NCBI GenBank assembly: GCA_963767645.1
Contig: CAVYEW010000011.1
Coordinates: 1-64,000 of the forward strand
Direction: 5' to 3'
Length of the DNA: 64,000 nucleotides
Source of the DNA: DATFDN01 sp963767645
GTDB taxonomy: Bacteria > Pseudomonadota > Alphaproteobacteria > Acetobacterales > Acetobacteraceae
The position numbers were made by a program, and so were the translations under genes. Position 1 is the first letter of the stretch. Every line of letters starts with the position of its first letter. Shown in pieces: positions 42,213 through 51,195 of the stretch. The notes under the pieces are model-generated. The model was given only the letters and a program-made list of their open reading frames with translations, was not told where the DNA came from and made no database searches.

Positions 42213-45200
42213 TCAGACCATCTCGCCGGCAGGCGGCGTGGTAGGCTCGATGTTGACGAGCCAGGCCTTGAACTCCGGGGTCTGCACGTTCGCGTCGCCC
42301 ACCACCGGCGTCAGCGAATTCGGGCTGAAGCCCTTCTTGGTCAGGCCGGTGAAGCCCCAGTGATGCGGGATGCCCACCACATGCACCGGCTTGCCGTCGC
42401 AGATGATCGGCTTGATCCGCTTCGTTACCAAAACCTTCGATTTCAGCTCGCCCCGATTGCTCCAGACCCGGACCCAGCCGCCGTTGACGATGCCCTTCTC
42501 GCGGGCGAGCGCTTCGCCGATCTCGATGAACTGCTCGGGCTGCAGGATCGAGTTGATGCGCGCGTGCTTGGTCCAGTAGTGGAAATGCTCCGTGATCCGG
42601 TAGCTGGTCGCGGCGTAGGGGAACTTGTCGGACGAGCCGAGCTCGGCGAGGTCCTGCTTGAAGATCCGTGCGGCCGGGTTGCCCAAGACGTCCGGTGCCA
42701 GCAGGTTCTTGCGCGGCGACTCGAAGGGCTCGTAATGCGCCGGGAACGGCCCGTCGCGCATCAAGGAGCGGACGAACAGCCGCGCGACTCCCTCCTGGTT
42801 CATGATGAACGGGCCGACAGCCTGGCTGGGCGGGACCGTCGGCCCGTAGTCCGGCACGTCGAAGCCGACCCATTGGCTGCCGTTCCACCAGACCAGCTTC
42901 TTGTCTTCCGACCAGGGTTTCCCTTGCGGATCGGATGAGGCGCGATTGTAGAGGATGCGCCGGTTGGCCGGCCACGCCCAGGCCCATTTCGGGGCGATGC
43001 CGCGATTGTCCGGATCATGCGGGTCCCGCCGGGCCATCATGTTGCCCTGCTCGGTGTAGCATCCGCAGTAGATCCAGCAGCCGCTGGCCGTCTTTCCGTC
43101 GTCGCGCAACTGCGCGAAGCTGTCGAGCTGCCGCCCGGCCGGTGTGACCACGCGGTTCTTGTCGGCGGGGTCGGTGATGTTCTCCACCGTGTAGCCGTTG
43201 ATCTCCCGCGCCAGCTCGTCGGGCCGCGGCGTGCGCGCGATCTCGGAGTACGGCCAGTGCAGGTTCAGGATCGGATCGGGGAAGGCGCCGCCTTCGCGCG
43301 CATAGAGGTCACGCAGCCGCAGGTGTAGCTCCGCCATGATCGCGATGTCGGTGCGCGCTTGGCCAGGCGGGTCCTGCGCCGGCCAGTGCCATTGCAGCCA
43401 CCGGCAGGAATTGCTGAGCGAACCCTCGTCCTCGGCGAAGCAGGTGGTGGGCAGCTCGAACACCTCGGTCTGGATGTCGCCCGTCTTCACGTCGTTGTAG
43501 ATGCCGTGGTTCTGCCAGAACCGCGCCGTTTCCGTCTGCAACGGGTCCAGCACCACCAGGAACTTCAGCTTGCTGAGCCCCTCCGTCATCTTCGCCCGGT
43601 TGGGGAACGTCATCAGCGGGTTGAAGCCCTGCATGACGTAGCCGTTCATCTTGCCCTGCCGAGCCAGCTCGAAGGCGCGCAGGATGTCGTAGGTGGGCAC
43701 GTCGCGCTTCGGCAGCCAGTCATAGGCGAAGTCGTTCTGCGCGGTCGCGGCGGCACCGTACATCGCCTTCATGAAGCTGACGAAGAACTTCCTGTAGTTC
43801 TGCCAGTAGTTGGTCTGCCCCGGCCGCAGCGTCTTGAACTGGTGCCGGTTCATGTACGCGCCGAGGTCGGTGTCGGCCTGCATCGGCAGGTCCATGTACC
43901 CGGGCAGCAGCTCGCTCATCAGGCCGAGATCGGTCAGGCCCTGGATGTTCGAGTGCCCGCGCAGCGCGTTGATGCCGCCGCCCGGCATGCCGATATTGCC
44001 GAGCAGCGTCTGCACCAGACACATGCCGCGTATGTTCTGCGACCCGCTGCTGTGATGCGTCCAGCCAAGCGCGTAGAGCGAGGTCATGACCCGCTGCGGC
44101 GTCGAGGTGGTCGCGATCATCTCGCAGATCTTCAGGAACTTGTCCTTCGGCGTGCCGCAGATTCGCTCCACCATCTCCGGCGAATACGGCGCGACGTGCT
44201 TGCGCAGCAGTTGCATGACGCAGCGCGGATGCTGCCAAGTGTCGTCCACCACGGCGAAGCCGTCCGGACCCGTCTCGTAGTCCCAGGTCGCCGTGTCGTA
44301 GGCGCGCTTGTCCGCGTCGTAGCCGGTGAACAGCCCGTCCTTGTAGTCGAAGCCCTCGCGGACGACGAAGCCGGCATTGGTGTAGGCCTTGACGTATTCG
44401 TGCTGGATCTTGTCGTTCTCCAGCAGGTACCGGGTCACGCCGTTCAGGAAGGCGATGTCCGTTCCCTGCCGGATCGGGCATAGAGGTCGGCCACCGCGGC
44501 GGTGCGCGTGAAGCGCGGATCGACCACGATCAGCCGGGCGTTGTTCTTCACCTTGGCTTCGATCACCCACTTGAAGCCGACCGGATGCGCCTCGGCTGGA
44601 TTGCCGCCCATGACGATAAGCAGGTCCGCGTTCTTGATGTCCACCCAGTCATTGGTCATCGCGCCACGGCCGAAGGATGGGGCCAAACTGGCCACCGATG
44701 GTCCGTGTCAGACTCTGGCTTGGTTGTCGAAGACCAGGGCGCCCGCGCTGCGGACCACCTTGTAGGTGAGATAGGCCGTCTCGTTGGTGGTGGCGGAGGC
44801 GCCGAGAAACCCGGTGGTGATCCACCGGTTCACCGTGACGCCGTCTGCCTTGGCGACGAAGTTCTTGTCGCGGTCCTCCTTCAGCAGCCGGGCGATGCGG
44901 TCGAGCGCCCAGTCCCAGGACACGGGGCGGAACTGGTCCGTGCCGGGCGCCCGGTATAGCGGCTGCGTCGTGCGGCTGTCCGACTGCACGAAGTCGAGCA
45001 CCGACTGTCCCTTGGGGCAGAGCGTGCCGCGGCTGACGGGATGATCCGGGTCGCCTTCGACGTGGAACACGGACGGGCGTGCGTTCTTCGCGTCGTCGCC
45101 CAGGCTGTACATGATCAGGCCGCACGATACCGAGCAATACGGGCAGGTGTTTCGGGTCTCCAGCGCCCGCTCGAGCTTGTAGGGGCGAACCGCGGCGGCC

Positions 45201-45304
45201 GCCGCCTGTTCCAGCGCGCCGAAGCCGAGCGCGCCGAGGGTCGAAACCGCAGCGCCGGCGCCCACGCCCTTCAGAAGTCCCCGGCGGGTCAGCTGCATGT
45301 TCAT
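42213..45304 (-). pseudogene. fdoG: Formate dehydrogenase alpha subunit, selenocysteine-type; one frameshift
   Basis: Molybdopterin catalytic subunit, read through an in-frame UGA. A Tat signal (L-T-R-R-G-L-L-K-G) leads to [4Fe-4S] 'CPYCSVSCGLIMY', then 'FDNQARV', UGA at 44708-44710, and 'HGPSVASLAPSFGRGAMTNDW', the exact context of selenocysteine in FdnG/FdoG. About 70 codons later the frame slips: 'AVADLYA' and 'PIRQGTDIAFLNG' are joined by adding one C to the CCC run (44476-44478). Corrected length is about 1030 residues, like E. coli FdnG. First gene of fdoGHI-fdhE. The slip may be an error in the sequence. Confidence 0.88.
44679..44710 (-). promoter_or_regulatory. Selenocysteine UGA and bacterial SECIS hairpin in fdoG
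   Basis: UGA (44708-44710) is followed by 11 bases (CACGGACCATC) and GG-U-GGCCA-GUU-UGGCC-CC. That gives a lower GG/CC stem, a bulged U, a five-pair upper stem and a GU-containing loop. Spacing and the bulged U match the E. coli fdhF/fdnG SECIS that SelB recognises. SelA, SelB, SelD and tRNA-Sec are not in the window. Confidence 0.82.
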
Positions 45305-45376
45305 CAGGGCGACCTTGTTTCGATTATTAGATGATGTCTCATGATCCTGTTTGCGCCGGAGTTGCGGGTCAAGAGC

Positions 45377-45712
45377 CTATTTGCCGGGGCCGGCGGCGTT
45401 GATGCCGGAAGGCCCGGGCAATGATTGTCCCAGCGGCGTTCCCGGATTTTCCCCGGCCGGCGGCTGTGGATTGGTCCCCCGCGCCTGGTCAGACGAACCG
45501 CCCTGCGCATTGGCGACGTCCCGCGCCTGCCCTGAAGCGGTCTGGCCGCGCGCCAGCGGGGCCTGGACCCATCCGGTCGGCCCTTCCCCCTTCCCCGCCA
45601 TCACATCCTGGCCGTGGACCCCTCCCGCCTGTACTTTCTCCAGCCCATGCGGAGCCATTCCCGGGACAAGGAGCAGGACCAACAATCCGGGCAGCGCAGA
45701 GCGCATCGACAT
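45377..45712 (-). CDS. Hypothetical small exported protein
   Basis: 111 residues from ATG 45712 with GGAGA six bases upstream. An N-terminal hydrophobic stretch ('ALPGLLVLLLVPGMAPHG') looks like a signal peptide. The rest is Gly/Pro/Gln/Ala-rich and likely disordered ('GTNPQPPAGENPGTPLGQSLPGP'). No family is recognised. It lies between the LivK-like gene and fdoG on the same strand. It may be real because of the signal and ribosome-binding site, but GC-rich low-complexity frames can arise by chance. Confidence 0.45.
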   Translation of the reverse strand: MSMRSALPGLLVLLLVPGMAPHGLEKVQAGGVHGQDVMAGKGEGPTGWVQAPLARGQTASGQARDVANAQGGSSDQARGTNPQPPAGENPGTPLGQSLPGPSGINAAGPGK

Positions 45713-45803
45713 GACGGGTCTCCATGTTTGTGGTTCCCTAACACTGCCGGCGTCGCTGGGGTTCGCCCGGGAGCGTAGCGCATGTATGGGCGACGTTTCT
45801 GAC

Positions 45804-47060
45804 TTACGCTCTCCAGCCACGCATAGGCCACTCGATGCTCGCCATTGCGGCGGTCTTCGGCCATACGGTGACATAGGTCGACCCTTGCATCTGGGTGATG
45901 TACGTCGCGCCCAGGATGTTCTGGCCGGACTGATCGAACCGTACGCCGCGATATCCGACAATGAGCTGATCCGGCTTCAAGTCCATCGCCCGCAGCGCCG
46001 CCTGCACCTTAGCGGGCTCCGTTGATCCGGCCCTGTTTATCGCGTCGGCCAGAACGAAAAGCCCTTCCATGACCCGGCCGCTCGTATCATCCATGTCATG
46101 GCCGGTTCTCGCCTTGAAGACAGCGTTCACGCCAGCGGCCAAGCTTCCGGGCCTGCCAAGGCTCCAGGCGCTGCGGTTCAGCAGGCCCTGTGTCAGGCCC
46201 CCGGCATTGGCGATGAAGGAGGGATCGGAGAAGCCCGCGCTATCGCCGATGATCATCGACGGGAGATAGTCCAGCGTCTTCATGGTCTTCATGAAGAGGA
46301 TCGCATCCGCCGTATAGCTCACGAAGGTCGCGACCGTCGGATTGGCCGATTTGAGCTGCAAGACCTCCGAGGACAGATCCGCGCTGTTCGCGGCATAGCG
46401 TATTCGCGTGGCGAGCGGGATATCGAACGACTTCGCCGCCGCTTCGATGGCGTCGCCGACCGAGGTTCCGTAATCGGTGTTCTCGCTCACGATCGCGATC
46501 AACGTCACCGCCCGCCCGCCCTGCTTCACCTGCTGGAGAAACCGCATGTAGCTCTCGGCGAAGTTCGGCGCGATCGGGGTGACGCGGAACGTCCACTTGA
46601 ACCCGCGCTCGGTGATGTTCGCGGCGACCAAATCGCTCACGACGAACGGGACGCCGTATCGCTCCGCGACCGCCGTGGCGGTGAGCGCGGTCGAGGATTG
46701 GTACGACCCGATCAGCGCCGCCACGTGCTGCTGCGTGATCAGGCGCAGCGCCGCCGTCTGCGCCACCGCCGGGTCGCCGCGATGATCGACGAAGACCGGC
46801 TCGATCTTGGCGCCCCCGAGGTTGGGCAGCCCCGCCGTCGCGCCCAGCGGGAGAGCGGCGAGTTGCGGATAGGCGTTGTTGACGATCTCCGCGCCGACCT
46901 CGACGGCCGTCTTGCATTCCTGCCCAGCGGTCGCGGAATTGCCAGTCAGGGGAAACAGCGCGCCGATCCTGACGGGCGCTTCCGCCCGGCCGGGAGAAGC
47001 CAGCGCCAGGACGGGCGCCGCCGAGACGAGCGAAAGCAACCGCCGCCGGTGAATACGCAT
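45804..47060 (-). CDS. livK: Branched-chain amino acid/amide-type ABC binding protein, copy 1
   Basis: 418 residues. Signal sequence with twin Arg (R-R-R-L-L-S-L-V) and an Ala-rich core. The periplasmic-binding fold type I (LivK) domain: 'VRIGALFPLTGNSATAGQECKTAVEVGAEIVNNAYPQL', 'LITQQHVAALIGSYQSSTALTATAVAERYGVPFV', 'AIVSENTDYGTSVGDAIEAAAKSF' and 'VEGL'-like C-terminal region 'MEGLFVLADAINRAGSTEPAKVQAAL'. It is a full-length paralogue of copy 2 (53.4 kb). The hyuAB genes lie upstream on the same strand beyond a mobile cassette, suggesting an original hyuA-hyuB-livK operon. No permease is adjacent; it may share livHMGF. Confidence 0.9.
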   Translation of the reverse strand: MRIHRRRLLSLVSAAPVLALASPGRAEAPVRIGALFPLTGNSATAGQECKTAVEVGAEIVNNAYPQLAALPLGATAGLPNLGGAKIEPVFVDHRGDPAVAQTAALRLITQQHVAALIGSYQSSTALTATAVAERYGVPFVVSDLVAANITERGFKWTFRVTPIAPNFAESYMRFLQQVKQGGRAVTLIAIVSENTDYGTSVGDAIEAAAKSFDIPLATRIRYAANSADLSSEVLQLKSANPTVATFVSYTADAILFMKTMKTLDYLPSMIIGDSAGFSDPSFIANAGGLTQGLLNRSAWSLGRPGSLAAGVNAVFKARTGHDMDDTSGRVMEGLFVLADAINRAGSTEPAKVQAALRAMDLKPDQLIVGYRGVRFDQSGQNILGATYITQMQGSTYVTVWPKTAAMASIEWPMRGWRA

Positions 47061-47136
47061 GAACGCGTTCCTCTGCTATTCTTGTTTCGGCAAATCGTAG
47101 GGTCCGCGTTCACCCGATGCAAGGAACGGCGCGTCA

Positions 47137-47154
47137 GTGGTGGGTCAGTTTGAA
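47137..47154 (+). repeat. Left terminal inverted repeat of the cassette
   Basis: GTGGTGGGTCAGTTTGAA, reading inward. It matches the right end at 15 of 18 positions. It lies 76 bases upstream of the livK copy 1 start, possibly within its promoter region. Confidence 0.5.
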
Positions 47155-47502
47155 TGTCGGTCTTCGACCCAGCTCGGCCGCCGCACCACTCATCGGGTGA
47201 GACCAGAACCGGACTTTCATTGCAACGCGGCGCCGACGACTGTGCGCCCACCGACGGGTTCTGGACGAGGTCCTCACCTCCTGATACCCGACGTTCAGCA
47301 GCCGCAACGCTGCAACGGGTAATGCCTGCTTACGACTGACGTGGGGTGGCGATTGGATATTCGCTTCAGTTCGTGAAATCACCGGATGCACGCGGCAGGT
47401 CGTCGCGGCGCCATTGAGGCCGCGGTCGCCGCACGAAGTTTCAGCCTGAAAGAGATCATCCCGGGCAGTACACCGCGCGTTACCCGTATTGCAACTCTCG
47501 TC

Positions 47503-49203
47503 TCAGTTCATTTGGAACTTACGTCGGACTGCTAAGCTGAAGACGAAGACTAGGGCCAACGCGAAAACGGATTCGATGCTCGCTAGGACGCGAAGCCCGA
47601 GCGTGGCGAAAGTTTTCTTTACCTCGAAGCCATCGATCCAGTGTTTCGAAATATCCTCGAACGCGCCGAACGGAAAAACTCGCGACAGTGAAAAATCCAA
47701 AGCTTCGCGAACGGTCTCGTCCATCTGTCCGTGCCGGATTTCCAGGATCGCCACGCTCGCATTCTCAGCACCAACCTTGATCAGCCAGAACACAATCGCA
47801 AAAACCACCACGACAACTGCCATGCTGGCGAGCGGCCGACCGAGCGAGGCTCCGTAGTTCGCGGTCAGTCCATAGAGAATAGAAAGGAACTTCTCAGTTC
47901 GTGGTGTCGAAGCCTGCTTGCGCCGTGCGATGAGTTGGAATCGATAGTAGCGCTGCTCGAGAATTTCGTCTCGATCCCGGCCGAGCGCGTTTTTCAAGTT
48001 TCGACACCCCCCTTCGATTTGTTCAAGGCGCCAAGTGCGGTGCTGCCCTTCGGGCAGGTCAGCCTCTCGCTGCGCGTCTTCCCGGACAGCGGCATCGACC
48101 GCCTTTAGTATGACATTATGGAATTCGCGGTTGGCTGCGGCTTCTGAGGGCCTTGGAAGGCTTACGGTCTTCTCGAACACAGCATCGTTTAGCGCCGCAA
48201 CCCAGTGCGTCCCAGCACCTGTGAAGTCGACAAAGTCGTGGAAGCGCGCGCCTGAGAACGCATTGCCGAAGTGATCCAAGCGCCGGGCAAAGGTCGCCTT
48301 GAAGAATTTTGTCGTGCTCCCGAATACAGCGTCGCGGAACTTTAGTCGGCCGCTGTTGCCATCTTTCTCGAACTGGACATAGTCAAATACTGCTAACTTA
48401 TTGAACCGGGTCAAGCTGAAGTCAGCGCCCTTATAGAACCCACTCATGTCAAAACGTGCGGCGTCACGGAACTTGGTGCCGGAGAAATGCGCGGCACCTG
48501 AAAATGTAACGCTCATACATGACGCCTCGCTCTCAAACTCTGCTTTATTAAACCAGGCTTCATCCTTGAACGTCGCTCCGACCATGTTGGCTTCTTTGGC
48601 AAAGCGCGCCTGGTCAAAGCGAAGTACACCCGACGAACTCAGCAGAACCGAACCACGCCAACCCCTGAAAGCTCGCATCGGCGAACCATGCTGCACCCGC
48701 AAAAGTACAACCGGAGAGATCGACGTCGTCTGTGAAGCTAGCGCCGGCGAAACTCGCTCCTGGACCGAAGGTCATGGGAAAGGGCTGCCAAACGGAAAAC
48801 CGTGCATACTTCGCTACAATGTGAAGCGGTTTTGATGTCCCCTGAAGGAGCGGCGACAAATGCAGTAGCGTGGCGCCGGTCAGTTGCAACCGACCATCGG
48901 CCTGCGAAGAGTTGCAATAGCGGTCTGTTTCTGTCTCCTCCGTCTCGGAAAGCCGAGCAGTAATCAGGGCTTTGAGTAACTCAATGTTTTGCGACTGCAA
49001 CTCTGGCGAGGCATGGACAAGGTGCCAAAGTTCTCCCCCGTGTCACGAACCAGCTGGCCGGCGGCCTCCAGTTGCTCATCCGTCCGGGATGAGCCGTTGC
49101 CGGGATCTCGGCGCCAATAGTCCTGAAGTGTATTGTCGCCGTGGATCGTGCCTGCGGGGATCTCGATCCAGGCCAATCGGCCCCAGCTAAAGCCCAGTCG
49201 CAT
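47503..49203 (-). pseudogene. Pentapeptide-repeat protein with C-terminal membrane helices, two frameshifts
   Basis: Three frames join into one protein of about 566 residues. The start ('MRLGFSWGRLAWIEIPAGTIHGDN', AGGAAG before ATG 49203) is linked by a missing G in the run at 49035-49039 to 'ELWHLVHASPELQSQNIELLKALITARLSE'. A second slip near 48614-48640 leads to 'FDQARFAKEANMVGATF'. The middle holds about 25 A-x-F-type pentapeptide repeats ('GASFAGASFTDDVDLSGCTFAGAAWF'). A helical linker precedes two membrane segments ('LASMAVVVVVFAIVFWLIKV', 'SIESVFALALVFVFSLAV') with a pore-like region between them. A membrane channel or sensor is possible; function unknown. Lower GC than neighbours suggests transfer. 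Confidence 0.65.
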
Positions 49204-49450
49204 GTCCAGCACTTCCTACCCCCTGACTTCTGCTCAAAGAAAACTCGGGTGGCCCGAACAGAGCGTTGAGGACAACCTGTCTCTCATAACGAGAAAGATG
49301 AAACCGGTCCTTCCTCGTAGCCCGATAGAAGACATCCCGACCGACAACGATCAAGTCACATCTGGTCATCAAAATCCAACTGCGAACTTTCGCTGCGGGT
49401 CCAGGGCTGCCGTCGACAATCTCGATCAACGAGCGTCGCCCTGTCGCCAT
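49187..49450 (-). CDS. Hypothetical protein in the cassette
   Basis: 87 residues. ATG 49450 has a well-placed AGGAG six bases upstream. The sequence contains 'RCDLIVVGRDVFYRATRKDRFHLSRYERQVVLNALFGPPEFSLS', with no family recognised. It overlaps the start of the pentapeptide-repeat gene by 17 bases, so the two may be co-translated. Low GC like its neighbour. It might be an accessory or immunity partner; this is speculative. Confidence 0.5.
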   Translation of the reverse strand: MATGRRSLIEIVDGSPGPAAKVRSWILMTRCDLIVVGRDVFYRATRKDRFHLSRYERQVVLNALFGPPEFSLSRSQGVGSAGHATGL

Positions 49451-49566
49451 TTGACACTCCTAACCAGCCGGATCGCTTTCGGCCAGTCCCTGTCGTCAGC
49501 CGAACGTCCGATGTCAGCGCATCCCCAACAGAAAGCGGACGGGCAGAGAACCACCCCTCCCGGACG

Positions 49567-49584
49567 TGCAAATTGACCCACTAC
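49567..49584 (-). repeat. Right terminal inverted repeat of the cassette
   Basis: Minus-strand GTAGTGGGTCAATTTGCA, reading inward, partner of the left repeat at 47137. It lies 6 bases from the hyuB stop codon. Confidence 0.5.
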
Positions 49585-49590
49585 CCGCCG

Positions 49591-51195
49591 TCAAGCGACA
49601 TAACCGCCCGCGCGATCGCTCTCCACGGCCGCGACCTCGCGCTGCTCCGGCGGACCATGCCCGCCGCCGCCGGGGGTCGCCAGGCTCACGATGTCGCCGG
49701 TCTGAAGGATGTACTGGCGCTTCGGGTCCACCGTCTCGCCGTTGATCCGCACCGCGCCCGGCGCCCCGCTCAGCCCGCCGGCCAGACCGAACGCCGGGAT
49801 CAGCGTGCGCTCGGCGAGGAAGGAGACCGCGATCGGCGTGGGCGACAGGCTCTCGATGACGATCTCCTGTCCCAGCCCGCCGCGATGCCGTCCCGCGCCG
49901 CCGCTGCCCGGTCGCAAGCGCTTGGCGTGGAAGCGCAGCGGCGCGATGTGCTCGCAGATCTCGACACTGGTGGAGGAGACGTTGGAGGGCCACGACAGAC
50001 ATGTCTGGCCGTCCCGTCCGACGCCCGCGCCCATGCCGCCATTGTAGAAGAACATGTTCGCATAGGGCCTTCCGTCTGCCCGCACGCCTGACTGGTTCAT
50101 GCCCCACATCGGCGAGCCGCAGGCGGCGATCACCCGCTCGGGCACCACCTGGCCGAGACAGCCGAACACCAGCATCGGCAGGTAATGCCCGATCAGCATG
50201 CGCGATCCGCCGGCGGCCGGGAATTGCGGATTGACGATGCAGCCGGCAGGCGCGCGCACCGCGATCGGCCGCCACGCGCCTTCGTTGTTCGGCAGCGTGG
50301 GACTGGTGCAGACCTTCACGCCGTACATCGTCATCGCATAGGTGTAGCAGAAGGCGCAGTTGATCGCCCGGTCCACCTGCGGATCGGTGCCGTCATAGTC
50401 GATCGAGATCGTCTCGCCCGCGATGGTCAGCGCCATGCGGATCGTGACCGGCTGATCCATCAGCCCGTCGGTCTGGATCTCGCTGCGATAGGTGCCGTCG
50501 GGCAGCGCCGCAATGGCGGCGCGCATCGCCGCCTCGCAGCGTCCCTGGATTTCCGCCGCAAGGTCCGACAGATCCTCAAGGCCGGCCAGATCCATCTGCG
50601 CCAGCAGCCGTTCCTCCATCAGATCGAGCGCGACCACCTGCGCCCACAGGTCGCCAAGCGTCTGATCGGGCGTGCGCACGTTCTTGCGGAGAATCGCGAC
50701 GAAGGTCTCGTCGACGCGCCCGGCCTGGATCAGCTTCATCGGCGGGATCTGCAACCCTTCCTCGAACACCTCGCGCGGCTCGGGGCTTCGAATCTTGCCG
50801 CCAATATCCGGGGAGTGGGCGGTGGAGGCGCTGAACGCAACCAGCCTGCCGGCGCGGAAGATCGGCTTGGCCACCGTGATATCCGGCAGGTGCCCGGTGC
50901 CGAGCCAGAGATCGTTGGTGATCAGCACGTCTCCGGGGGCCAGGCGCTCGGGCGGGAAGAAGCGGAGGAAGTGTTTCACCGTCTCCGGCAGCGTCCCGAT
51001 GAAGCTCGGGATGCTCTCGGTCGCCTGGACCAGCGACTGGCCGCGCGCATCGGTGATGACGCAACTGAAGTCGTAACTCTCGCGAACTAGCGTCGAGAAG
51101 CTTGTGCGCACAAGTGCCGCCGCCGCCTCGTCCACCAGCGCGATCAGGCGGCGCCAGAGGAGTTCCAGCTCGACCGAGTCGAAAATTCTGCTCAT
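49591..51195 (-). CDS. hyuB: Hydantoinase B / acetone carboxylase alpha-type subunit
   Basis: 534 residues of the HyuB/oxoprolinase B family. Hallmarks are 'LVDEAAAALVRTSFSTLVRESYDFSCVITDARGQSLVQATESIPSFIGTLPETVKHFL', 'PGDVLITNDLWLGTGHLPDITV', 'FSASTAHSPDIGGKI', and a C-terminal 'SLATPGGGGHGPP'. With HyuA it forms an ATP-dependent amidohydrolase acting on N-methylhydantoin, hydantoin or 5-oxoproline rings. It overlaps the hyuA stop by four bases. The cassette right end begins just after its stop. Confidence 0.93.
   Translation of the reverse strand: MSRIFDSVELELLWRRLIALVDEAAAALVRTSFSTLVRESYDFSCVITDARGQSLVQATESIPSFIGTLPETVKHFLRFFPPERLAPGDVLITNDLWLGTGHLPDITVAKPIFRAGRLVAFSASTAHSPDIGGKIRSPEPREVFEEGLQIPPMKLIQAGRVDETFVAILRKNVRTPDQTLGDLWAQVVALDLMEERLLAQMDLAGLEDLSDLAAEIQGRCEAAMRAAIAALPDGTYRSEIQTDGLMDQPVTIRMALTIAGETISIDYDGTDPQVDRAINCAFCYTYAMTMYGVKVCTSPTLPNNEGAWRPIAVRAPAGCIVNPQFPAAGGSRMLIGHYLPMLVFGCLGQVVPERVIAACGSPMWGMNQSGVRADGRPYANMFFYNGGMGAGVGRDGQTCLSWPSNVSSTSVEICEHIAPLRFHAKRLRPGSGGAGRHRGGLGQEIVIESLSPTPIAVSFLAERTLIPAFGLAGGLSGAPGAVRINGETVDPKRQYILQTGDIVSLATPGGGGHGPPEQREVAAVESDRAGGYVA

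Larger units (their letters stand above)
47137..49584. mobile_element. Candidate non-autonomous mobile cassette (2.45 kb)
   Basis: Bounded by inward-facing repeats: GTGGTGGGTCAGTTTGAA (47137-47154) and, on the other strand, GTAGTGGGTCAATTTGCA (49567-49584), identical at 15 of 18 positions. The ends resemble those of IS21-type elements, but no transposase is present. The inside is visibly lower in GC and carries a pentapeptide-repeat gene and an 87-residue ORF. It lies between hyuB and livK, which share a strand. No clear target-site duplication was seen. Non-coding parts (47155-47502 and 49451-49566) show no gene. Confidence 0.5.

Noticed and set aside
44708..44710. Nonsense mutation in fdoG
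   Set aside because: Context, SECIS-like hairpin and family knowledge show the UGA is a selenocysteine codon.
45351..46025. Plus-strand ORF of 224 residues
   Set aside because: It runs antisense to the LivK-like gene and has no family pattern.
47134..47391. 85-residue minus-strand ORF at the cassette's left end
   Set aside because: It spans the terminal repeat, has no good ribosome-binding site and no recognisable domain; likely non-coding.
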